Source: CAUYUA01 sp963575675 (GTDB lineage Bacteria > Pseudomonadota > Alphaproteobacteria > Azospirillales > Azospirillaceae). From it: a DNA stretch of 12,430 nt. The first letter of the stretch is position 1, and each line of letters begins with the position of its first letter. Below are positions 1-6,496 of the stretch, piece after piece. Made by a program: the position numbers and the translations under genes. A model generated the notes under the pieces. That model was not told the origin of the DNA and ran no database searches. It was given only the letters and a program-made list of their open reading frames with translations. The stretch is taken from NCBI GenBank assembly GCA_963575675.1, contig CAUYUA010000282.1:1-12430 (forward strand), read 5' to 3'.

Positions 1-340
1 CCATGTGCAGTTTTTGGCCCTTTTCGTCCAGCCACGCGCGCAATTCTTTCGAGTGGTTGTAACGGGCGTTGTCCAGAACGATGGAGATGACTGTTGCCGT
101 CTGATGCTTGGCCAGAATATCTTCGAACAACGCGATCATGGCGGCGCTTGTAACGCGCTTTTCTTCGCGGTGGATAACTGCGCGATCCGGCCAACTCAAC
201 GCGCCGTTGACGTTAAGGTTCGAGCGTCCATGGTTGCTTTTCAGTTCTTTGGTTTTGCCCTTGCGTATCCAGCCGAACGCCGCGTGTCCCGTGTGCGCGG
301 GATGGACCGCGTCCACAAAATAGAGCGTCTCCGACCTGCT
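1..340 (-). pseudogene. IS630-family transposase, DDE-domain fragment (runs off left edge)
   Basis: Reading the - strand with codons in phase with positions 2-4 gives an IS630-type DDE catalytic domain. The segment ETLYFVDAVHPAHTG carries the first catalytic Asp, then comes NLNVNGALS, and then VLDNARYNHSKELRAWL carries the second Asp. The protein continues past position 1, so the catalytic Glu and C-terminus are outside the window. Upstream of about position 340 the same frame stays open to about 484, but its residues (for example LGYGLSSPDGPIIP) do not look like the usual IS630 helix-turn-helix half. The N-terminal half therefore seems to be missing or replaced, and I call it a remnant. It differs clearly in sequence from the other IS630 transposase at 4035-5117, so it is a separate element. 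Family assignment is confident; the exact 5' boundary is not. Confidence 0.75.
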
Positions 341-578
341 CCCTTCCACGCCGCGCCTCGCAAGCGGGATAATTGGGCCGTCCGGAGAACTCAGGCCATA
401 GCCTAATTTTGACACCCGCCATGTCTCAAAGTCATTGACACATTCCGTAACCAAGTTCACGCTGAGGTATTGAATTGTTGTATGTTAATTCTGGTGGTAA
501 CGCCGCATTCGCCATGTTGTTGCATACGCGGCAAATGGCTTATTGCGCAAGTCGGTTAGAAGAATGTAATAATTAATT

Positions 579-607
579 TTGTCTCTGTGAAGTTATTGGA
601 TTATCTT
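579..607 (+). promoter_or_regulatory. candidate cas3 promoter in the 341-629 gap
   Basis: TTGTCT (579-584) is followed after 17 nt by TATCTT (602-607), each 4 of 6 or better against sigma70 consensus. It lies about 22 nt upstream of the cas3 start. The rest of 423-629 is AT-rich and holds no gene I can support. This is a pattern match only. Confidence 0.3.
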
Positions 608-629
608 TTTTTGAGGATGATAACTCATT

Positions 630-3386
630 ATGTCAAGTGAGCCAATATATGAAAATATTCTTTTATTTTGGGGAAAGTCTAGACAAAATATTCCAGATAC
701 GCCCTTGTTTCATCCAACGGTTTTTCACTGTTTGGATGTTGCGGCAGTGGGAGATGTTCTCGTCGAGCAATCTTCGTATCTTTCGGAGCCGATTGCTGAG
801 GCTTTTGAGTTAAAAGGCAATCCTCAAGAGTTGCGGCGGTTGATTGGTTTTTTGTTAAGTCTTCATGATTTGGGGAAGTTGTCGCGACCGTTTCTTGCCA
901 AAATTCCGGAGCTTTGGCCTGAAGCTCAACTCGGTTCTTTAAAGAAAGAGGCGAGTGGGCCTCGGCATGACTTGGCGGGATGGGCGATGTGGGCTGAGTT
1001 GTCAAAGAAAGGCGTCTTCCAACCTTTTGAGAATTGGCGTCTCAGTCAAACGCGGGGGCTTTTGCTCCCGATGTTTTGTCATCATGGCCGCCCTGGTCGT
1101 GAGATCAAACTGTCTCTTGTCAGCGTTTTTGGAAAAGAGTTGCTAGGGTTCGGTCAAGAATTTATTGAGCGAATGTATGCTTTGTTTCGACCGACGTCGG
1201 TTTCGGCGTCTGTTTGCAAGAATATTCCTCGTGTAAGTTGGAGGTTGGCTGGATTGGCTGTCCTAGCAGATTGGCTTGGGTCAAACCAGGAGTGGTTTCC
1301 GTATTGCTCTCCGGTAGGTCTTTCGATTGAAGAATATTGGGAGAATTTTGCGCGGCCTCGGGCGCGGCAAGCGGTTCAAGAGGCGGGACTAGAGCCGTCA
1401 ACTCCGAGTCAAATAACGGGCTATCGGGCTCTGACGGGGCTAGATCATGTTCCGAGTCCGGTTCAATCGTGGGCCGAGCAAACGCCTTTGCCGGAAGGCC
1501 CGGTTCTGGTCTTAATCGAAGATATGACCGGGGGCGGAAAGACGGAAGCGGCGGTGATTTTAGCGCATCGGTTGATGGCGGCGGGGCGTGCGAGTGGTTT
1601 GTATGCGGCTTTGCCGACCATGGCGACGGCTGATGCGTTTTACCGTCGGTTGGAGAGCATCTATTTGCGGATGTTTTCAGGGGATGGTCCGCAACCGTCC
1701 TTAAGTTTGGCGCATGGAGCGGCCTCGTTGAACCCACGTTTTCGCAGCAGCGTTGCGCGCTGGATGGGCTCATTGACAATCGCTGATCAAGCGGAAGACG
1801 CATCACCGGAATCTGAACTCAATGAGGATCATGCACAAGGTGACGAGTCCGGGGCCGCATGTGCGGTGTGGTTAGCGGATAGTCGGCGCAAGGCGTTTCT
1901 AGCGGATATTGGGGCAGGAACGATAGACCAAGCTTTTTTGGCGGTTCTTCCGGCGAAGTTTCAGTCTTTGCGGCTGTTGGGATTGACTCAGCGGGTTTTG
2001 ATCGTGGACGAGGCCCATGCTTACGATTCTTATATGGGAGCCGAGCTGGATGCGCTGTTGGAGTTTCAGGCGGGACTGGGAGGCAATGCCATCGTGCTTT
2101 CCGCGACTCTGCCGGTGCAGAGGCGTCGAGACTTGGTTCATGCGTTTCGCAAGGGGCTCGGGCAAGCTGCCGACGATTGTGAGCTGAAGGAGACGGCTTA
2201 TCCGTTAGCTACTCTGGCGGGGCGGGATTTTGTTCAAGAAACGCCGAAGGCGGCGAGGCCAGATCTGCCACGCAGCCTAACCGTGACGCGCCTTGAATCC
2301 GCTGATGATGCAACGGCTCGAATTGCTGCGGCGGTGCGCACTGGCGCGGCGATCGCTTGGATTCGCAACACAGTTGAGGATGTATTTACCGCTGCCGAGA
2401 GTCTGGAAACATTGGGAATTGCGGTTTCGGTTTTTCATGCGCGGTGCGCATTGGGCGATCGACTGGCCATAGAGCAAGATATTATTCGCCGTTTCGGTAA
2501 AGAGAGTCGTTCCGAACAGCGCGCGGGGGTTTTGATTGCGACTCAGGTGATCGAGCAATCTCTTGATCTAGATTTTGATATGATGGTCTCGGATTTAGCG
2601 CCGGTCGATCTTCTGTTACAGCGCGCCGGGCGTGTGTGGCGGCATTTGCGGGGGGGGCGACCTGTTCCCGGACCGGAGTTGTTGGTGATTTCTCCTGATC
2701 CGATTCGAGAAGTGGCAGCGAATTGGTATTCATCGGCGTTTCCGCGAGCGGCTTATGTTTATCGCAATCATGTTGTGATGTGGCGCTCGGCCGAGGTTTT
2801 GTTTCGGCAAAGGCAGTGGCGGATTCCAGAAGATGTGAGAACTCTGGTGGAAGCGGTTTACGGTGAAGACGCGGCAAAAGGCTTTTCGGAGGCTTTGGAG
2901 AAGAATTATTGCCAAGTTATCGGCAACGAGAACGCAGAGGCCGGTATTGCAGATGCCAATCTTTTAAAGTTGAATAAAGGATATGCCGGACAAGATTCCG
3001 GATGGGCTGATGATGTTCGCGTTTCAACGCGGCTCGGCGAAGAAAGCGTCATCATTCGACTGGCGCGGCTGGATGATGACGGGCAGGTAATACCATGGAT
3101 TGAGGATTCCGATGTTCGTCGGGCGTGGATGTTATCGGAAGTTGGTGTTCGGCCGAGACTTCAAAGAGACGTGCAGGCGGCTTTAACTCTTGGCTGGGGG
3201 CGCACCAATGCGAATAAGGTTCTTGTGGTGCTTTCGTCAGTGGAGCAAGACCTGTGGCACGGAAAAGTTGTCGATCAGAAGGGGCGAGACCGCTTTTTGA
3301 CGTATAGTCCTCGTTCGGGATTGCGTTTTCATTCTCCAATGAATAGTTGGAATGAGGACGTGGCTGTTTGTACGGGGCAGAAATGA
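630..3386 (+). CDS. cas3: CRISPR-associated helicase/nuclease Cas3 (type I-E)
   Basis: This is the effector nuclease-helicase of type I-E CRISPR. Cascade bound to target DNA recruits it, it nicks the displaced strand, and it then unwinds and degrades DNA 3' to 5'. The 918-aa length is normal for a single-chain HD-helicase Cas3. The N-terminal HD nuclease shows the start typical of the I-E family (LLFWGKS near residue 11), His33, the HD pair His79-Asp80 in LLSLHDLGK, RHDLAG around 113, CHHGRP around 150-155 and LADWLGS around 212-218. The superfamily 2 helicase follows: Walker A MTGGGKT (299-305), DEAH box 460-463 in VDEAHAYD, SAT (491-493) and QRAGRVWRH (664-672). An acidic, probably disordered insert sits near 384-408. 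The ATG at 630 puts the family N-terminus in place; GAGG at 613-616 is rather far (13 nt) for a ribosome binding site. No broken motif is visible, so it looks functional. It is separated from Cascade by about 3.1 kb containing insertion sequences. Confidence 0.97.
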   Translation: MSSEPIYENILLFWGKSRQNIPDTPLFHPTVFHCLDVAAVGDVLVEQSSYLSEPIAEAFELKGNPQELRRLIGFLLSLHDLGKLSRPFLAKIPELWPEAQLGSLKKEASGPRHDLAGWAMWAELSKKGVFQPFENWRLSQTRGLLLPMFCHHGRPGREIKLSLVSVFGKELLGFGQEFIERMYALFRPTSVSASVCKNIPRVSWRLAGLAVLADWLGSNQEWFPYCSPVGLSIEEYWENFARPRARQAVQEAGLEPSTPSQITGYRALTGLDHVPSPVQSWAEQTPLPEGPVLVLIEDMTGGGKTEAAVILAHRLMAAGRASGLYAALPTMATADAFYRRLESIYLRMFSGDGPQPSLSLAHGAASLNPRFRSSVARWMGSLTIADQAEDASPESELNEDHAQGDESGAACAVWLADSRRKAFLADIGAGTIDQAFLAVLPAKFQSLRLLGLTQRVLIVDEAHAYDSYMGAELDALLEFQAGLGGNAIVLSATLPVQRRRDLVHAFRKGLGQAADDCELKETAYPLATLAGRDFVQETPKAARPDLPRSLTVTRLESADDATARIAAAVRTGAAIAWIRNTVEDVFTAAESLETLGIAVSVFHARCALGDRLAIEQDIIRRFGKESRSEQRAGVLIATQVIEQSLDLDFDMMVSDLAPVDLLLQRAGRVWRHLRGGRPVPGPELLVISPDPIREVAANWYSSAFPRAAYVYRNHVVMWRSAEVLFRQRQWRIPEDVRTLVEAVYGEDAAKGFSEALEKNYCQVIGNENAEAGIADANLLKLNKGYAGQDSGWADDVRVSTRLGEESVIIRLARLDDDGQVIPWIEDSDVRRAWMLSEVGVRPRLQRDVQAALTLGWGRTNANKVLVVLSSVEQDLWHGKVVDQKGRDRFLTYSPRSGLRFHSPMNSWNEDVAVCTGQK

Positions 3387-3587
3387 TGTCGCACAGTTTT
3401 CCGGTAGTTCCGTTTTCTCTTGTGTTTAGCCGGAGGCAAGACTAAGCTAAATGCGATATTATGTATTCCTGCTGTGTGTGGGATGATCCGTCGATCTGTG
3501 TGTTGCGTGAGCAGCGCAATCTCATTTCCTTGCCAACGCGGGGATTCGGTGTTGTCATATGAGATCAACAGCCGCTTAGACAAAATC

Positions 3588-3596
3588 TGCTATAAT
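3588..3596 (+). promoter_or_regulatory. extended -10 promoter for the 3624 gene
   Basis: TGCTATAAT is a perfect extended -10 (TGnTATAAT). No good -35 lies at the usual distance, which extended -10 promoters can tolerate. A transcript would start near 3603, about 20 nt before the ATG at 3624. The remaining gap 3387-3587 holds no gene I can support. The presence of this promoter suggests the small gene is transcribed independently of cas3. Confidence 0.6.
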
Positions 3597-3623
3597 GAAA
3601 CCAACATAAAAGCGGAGTAGGTC

Positions 3624-3959
3624 ATGGGGATCGTTGCCTTTGATACAATGAAGTTTGTTCGAACGCTTCGGACCGAGGCGAACATGGATCAAAAACAAGC
3701 AGAGGGTGTCGTCATGGCTCTAACAGAAGCCATGGGCAACTCGGAATTGGCAACGAAATCCGACATTCAAGCCGTTAAAGCAGAAATTCAAACCATTGAA
3801 AAAGTTTTATCTGAAAAAATTGATCGAAAAAGCGCCGAGTCAGATTCTAAGATGGTTAAATGGGTTGTCGGATCAATAGTGACTGCTATATTGACGCTTG
3901 GTGGTATGATCGGCGGCAGCCTATTTGTGATAATACGGATTGTTTCGACAATGCACTGA
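3624..3959 (+). CDS. small coiled-coil membrane protein, DUF1640-like
   Basis: This 111-aa protein starts FDTMKFVRTLRTEANMDQKQAEGVV, followed by ELATKSDIQAVKAEI. That is the layout of the DUF1640 / CCDC90-like family: a short amphipathic N-terminus, a predicted coiled coil (about 40-76, rich in K, E and I at heptad-like spacing) and one hydrophobic segment near the C-terminus (about 78-107, MVKWVVGSIVTAIL onward). It is probably anchored in the inner membrane with most of the chain in the cytoplasm; orientation is inferred. The start is supported by GGAG at 3613-3616, 7 nt upstream, and by an extended -10 promoter. Its function in bacteria is not established. It lies between cas3 and the IS630 element and could be a passenger or an ordinary chromosomal gene. 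Nothing here ties it to CRISPR function apart from position. Family recognition is from memory of the motif. Confidence 0.75.
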   Translation: MGIVAFDTMKFVRTLRTEANMDQKQAEGVVMALTEAMGNSELATKSDIQAVKAEIQTIEKVLSEKIDRKSAESDSKMVKWVVGSIVTAILTLGGMIGGSLFVIIRIVSTMH

Positions 3960-3983
3960 GTAACCTTTTCTTTTTTATTGTTG

Positions 3984-4007
3984 GTTATACTCTGACTCCC
4001 CGAGAAT
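3984..4007 (+). repeat. left terminal inverted repeat of the IS630 element
   Basis: It begins GTTATACTC and ends GAGAAT. It pairs with 5106-5129 in inverted orientation at 17 of 24 positions. Confidence 0.8.
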
Positions 4008-4034
4008 GCGAAAAAGCTTGCATTATGAGACGAA

Positions 4035-5117
4035 ATGGATTCTCCTCGAAACATGATTCGCGGCGGCTTTTTATCAGCAGAAGATCGAAATGATCTCATA
4101 GAGTTAGCACGAGACGGGACGGTTGAGCATCGTCTTGCACGTCGAGCGAACGCGCTTGTGTTGCTCGACGACGGATGGAGTTGCGAAGAGGTTGGTCGCG
4201 CCTTATTGCTTAATGATGATACGATTCGTCGGTGGCATCGCTCGTTTCAGGAAGACGGATTTGATGGCTTGGTCGCTTTTAATTATGAGGGTGGCGCGTG
4301 CCGTTTAACGATAGAGCAGCAAGAGAAACTAAAAATTTGGATTGAAGCAACGCTTCCTCGAACAACCCGAGAAGTCGGAGCGTGGATTGAAAAAGAGTTC
4401 AATGTAATTTATTAGGGGCGTTCCGGATTAATTGCCCTACTTCATCGCCTTGGAATGGAACATCGTAAACCCCAATCTGTTTCAAGCAAACTGAATGTTG
4501 AGAAGCAGAAAACATTTATTGAATCGTATCAAGAATTACAGAAAACACTTCAGGATAATGAAGTCGTTATGTTTGTGGATGCTGTTCATCCTACTCACAA
4601 AGCAAGGCCTGTCGGTTGTTGGGCTCCAAAAGAAAGCAAAATCGCAATTGATCAAACCAGCGGCCGAGAGCGTTTACATATTCACGGCGCTGTCAATCTT
4701 GAAACCGGCAAAACAAAGATGATTGATGTAACGACAGTCGATGCACAAAGCACGATTTCTCTTTTGCTTGCAATTGAGTTGATGTATCCAGCAGTAATAT
4801 TGATACACGTTTTTCTTGATAATGCCCGATACCATCACGCCAAGTTAGTTCAAGAATGGCTGTCTATGCCTGGACGGCGAATTAAGTTGCATTTTATTCC
4901 AGCTTATAGTCCTCATCTTAATCCGATCGAACGCCTTTGGCTCGTAATGCACAAACATATTACACACAACAAATGTTATTCATCCTATAAAGACTTCTGC
5001 GAAGCAATACTCGGCTTCTTACGAGATGACGTTCCAAAAGAGTGGGCCGCCTTATGCGATGGTGTCACTGATAATTTCAGGATTATTGCGCCTGAGAATT
5101 TTCGGATTCTCAGATGA
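4035..5117 (+). pseudogene. IS630-family transposase interrupted by an in-frame amber codon
   Basis: The reading frame spans 361 codons and encodes a normal IS630 transposase: an N-terminal helix-turn-helix (WSCEEVGRALLLNDDTIRRW), a linker (TTREVGAWIEKEFNVIY) and a DDE domain with MFVDAVHPTH (first Asp), VFLDNARYHH (second Asp) and PHLNPIERLW (catalytic Glu). A TAG at 4413-4415 interrupts it. The sequence on both sides is in the same frame and continuous (IY-stop-GRSGLIALLHRLGM), which matches the family motif YxxRSGLIALLHRLGM with no length change. A single substitution therefore most likely changed a CAG or GAG codon to TAG. Translation would give a 126-aa DNA-binding fragment, and the catalytic part could start internally near 4455 (ATG). 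Without suppression the element should be unable to move by itself. The ATG at 4035 is the first in frame; an ATG at 4053 is possible. Confidence 0.9.
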
Positions 5118-5129
5118 ACGGAGTATAAC
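5106..5129 (-). repeat. right terminal inverted repeat of the IS630 element
   Basis: The inverted copy of 3984-4007, overlapping the transposase stop codon at 5115-5117. The following 88 bases up to the next element show nothing I can name. Confidence 0.8.
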
Positions 5130-5217
5130 ATATGTTGATTGTCTAAGGGGCACCATTACCAATGCAAGGATTTCGCGCCATTTGTAAACGATTGAAGGCA
5201 AGAGTTCTGATTAACTA

Positions 5218-5234
5218 GGGTCAAAACTCAATTA
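5218..5234 (+). repeat. left terminal inverted repeat of the IS5-type element
   Basis: GGGTCAAAACTCAATTA, preceded by the TA target duplication. It pairs with 6048-6064. Confidence 0.8.
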
Positions 5235-5295
5235 TCCTCTTGAATCTGTTCCTCTGTTGTGATTCCAATGGGTTGGAAGAGCCTTGGAGGAAATG

Positions 5296-6050
5296 ATGCG
5301 GAACTTATTCTGGTTGGATGACAACGCATGGATGGCGATTGAACCTTATCTTCCGAAGAACCAGCCTGGAGCCCGTCGGGTGGATGATCGGAGGGTCATA
5401 AGCGGGATTATCCATGTGCTTAAAAGCGGGTGTCGTTGGAAAGATTGCCCGCCGGAATATGGCCCTCCAACAACGATTTATAATCGTTTTAACCGTTGGT
5501 CTCGTCGAGAGGTCTGGAAAAACATTCTGAAATCGCTTTCTGAAGGGCAATGGTTGCCGGACGCCGTGGCGATGGATGGAAGCTACGTGAAGGCTCACCG
5601 TTGCGCTCACGGTGGAAAAGGGGGGCGAAAAATCAGGCGATCGGCCTATCAAGAGGCGGAAAAACAACAAAAATCCACGTTCTGAGCGATACATTGGGCC
5701 GTCCGATCGTTATGAAAATCACGGCGGGCAACGTTTCCGACGTCAAGATGGCCGACGCCCTTTTGGCGGAGGCGACGGGTTATCGTTATGTTTTGGCTGA
5801 CAAAGGATACGATTCCGATAAGTTAAGAGGCGCCATCCGCGATCGGGGAGCAAAACCTGTTATTCCTGGTCGGAAATCCCGCAAACGGATTATCCCGCTC
5901 GATAAAAAGCGCTATAAATTTCGATGGATGATTGAAGCTGTGTTTTGTCGGCTTAAGGATTTCCGTCGCATCGCTACTCGCTATGACAAACTTTCTAGAA
6001 ATTACGAATCATCACTCGCTATTGCAACCATAATAGCGTACTGGGTCTGA
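5296..6050 (+). CDS. IS5/IS427-type transposase made by -1 frameshifting
   Basis: Two overlapping frames encode one DDE transposase. The first (ATG at 5296, with GGAGG at 5286-5290; a TTG at 5284 and ATG at 5293 are alternatives) ends at 5685. It holds the N-terminal region (FWLDDNAWMAIEPYLPKNQ, SGCRWKDCPPEYGP, TTIYNRFNRW) and the first catalytic Asp in AVAMDGSYVKAHR. The second frame, offset by -1 and open from 5550 to 6050, carries GLSRGGKTTKIHVLSD, the second Asp in VLADKGYDSD and the Glu in WMIEAVFCRLKDFRR. The overlap contains AAAAGGGGGG (5616-5625), a classic slippery run. Shifting there joins the motifs into a product of about 250 aa, the usual family length. Programmed frameshifting is established for this group; that it happens here is inferred. 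Confidence 0.85.
5616..5625 (+). promoter_or_regulatory. slippery A4G6 frameshift site in the IS5-type transposase
   Basis: AAAAGGGGGG lies where the two transposase frames overlap and where the protein similarity switches frame (HGGKGG before, GAKNQAIGLSRGGKT after). The needed shift is -1. The same pattern would also be produced by a real 1-base indel in the run. Confidence 0.65.
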
Positions 6051-6064
6051 TTGAGTCTGGACCC
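6048..6064 (-). repeat. right terminal inverted repeat of the IS5-type element
   Basis: TGATTGAGTCTGGACCC, overlapping the transposase stop (6048-6050) and followed by TA. Confidence 0.8.
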
Positions 6065-6093
6065 TAAAATGTGTTGGTCTTGGTGTTGCCTGA

Positions 6094-6125
6094 GCGAAAT
6101 ATCGAAAGAGCTCGCAAAATATCGA
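6094..6125 (+). repeat. phased direct repeats, possible operator
   Basis: GCGAAATATCGA (6094-6105) and GCAAAATATCGA (6114-6125) match at 11 of 12 bases and are spaced exactly 20 bp, about two helical turns, so a protein could bind both on one DNA face. They lie just upstream of TTGACT at 6136 and 114 bp upstream of the best -10-linked -35 at 6239. An operator role is inferred. Confidence 0.45.
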
Positions 6126-6238
6126 GTGAATCTGGTTGACTCTGTGATTTGTGTTATGTCATTATACAAATCAGTGGGGTGTTTCTGGGTCTTCAAAAAA
6201 TGATGTCGATATGGGTATTGCGAGAGCAAAATCAGCTA

Positions 6239-6267
6239 TTGACTCTAAGGCTTTATTGAAATATGAT
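6239..6267 (+). promoter_or_regulatory. sigma70-like promoter of the Cascade operon
   Basis: TTGACT (6239-6244), a 17-nt spacer and TATGAT (6262-6267) give 5 of 6 matches in each box at ideal spacing. Transcription would start near 6274. A further TTGACT at 6384 has only a poor -10 (TAATGT at 16 nt). Confidence 0.6.
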
Positions 6268-6496
6268 GAAAGAAGGTGGTTGTTCTAACGTTCTCAAAAA
6301 CTTAATTTTGGAGAAGAAAATGCGAGCCGTAATTGCCAATATAATTCTTAGCAAATTATACGAGACGCTGGCAAGTGTGGTTATTGACTCGATAGGGAGT
6401 TATATTAATGTATTATGGATATGGTTTATTAGCATCATATCGTATTAGGCCGGTTGCATTTTCCCGGAAATAGCCCAATCCAATGAAGGAAGCCCT

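Larger units (their letters stand above)
3984..5129 (+). mobile_element. IS630-family insertion sequence, apparently complete
   Basis: An element of about 1.15 kb is bounded by imperfect inverted repeats that match at 17 of 24 positions. The outer nine bases GTTATACTC and the inner GAGAAT are identical, with the right copy reversed. IS630 elements insert at TA, and a TA lies symmetrically within both outer ends (about 3986-3987 and 5126-5127), so the exact edge is uncertain by a few bases. The only gene inside is the transposase, whose stop codon lies within the right repeat. It sits 24 bp after the small membrane protein gene and about 90 bp before the IS5-type element. Confidence 0.85.
5218..6064 (+). 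mobile_element. IS5-family (IS427-type) insertion sequence, complete
   Basis: An 847-bp element runs from GGGTC to GACCC. Its terminal repeats match at 14 of 17 positions (AAAACTCAAT on the left against the inverse of ATTGAGTCTG on the right), and it is directly flanked by TA on both sides (5216-5217 and 6065-6066), consistent with a 2-bp target duplication. Size, ends and the frameshifted two-frame transposase all fit the IS427 group. It is inserted upstream of the Cascade operon and its transposase reads towards Cascade. Nothing in the element looks degraded, so it may still be active. Confidence 0.88.
6067..6496 (+). other. 430-bp non-coding region upstream of Cascade
   Basis: No convincing gene lies here. 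The stretch is AT-rich and contains a phased pair of 12-bp direct repeats (6094-6125), three TTGACT hexamers (6136, 6239, 6384), a near-consensus promoter (6239-6267) and two copies of a 13-nt motif also found downstream of cas3 (6083-6095 and 6215-6227). A 61-codon frame at 6263-6448 has no family features and overlaps the -10 box. The region most likely is the control region of the Cascade operon, giving a leader transcript of about 220 nt. Confidence 0.6.

Noticed and set aside
5..406. A 133-codon + strand open frame at the left edge
   Set aside because: Its - strand encodes a clear IS630 DDE domain; the + frame has no family features.
1162..1806. 214-codon - strand frame within cas3
   Set aside because: It opposes the conserved Cas3 coding frame with intact motifs; Pro/Ser-rich composition is typical of a shadow frame.
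3504..3520. Short inverted repeat TTGCG/CGCAA after cas3 as a terminator
   Set aside because: Only five pairs and no T-run at the proper distance; not enough to call a terminator.
6263..6448. 61-aa open frame upstream of cas8e
   Set aside because: Its start lies inside the -10 box, it lacks a good ribosome binding site and shows no family likeness; it is probably a chance frame in AT-rich DNA.
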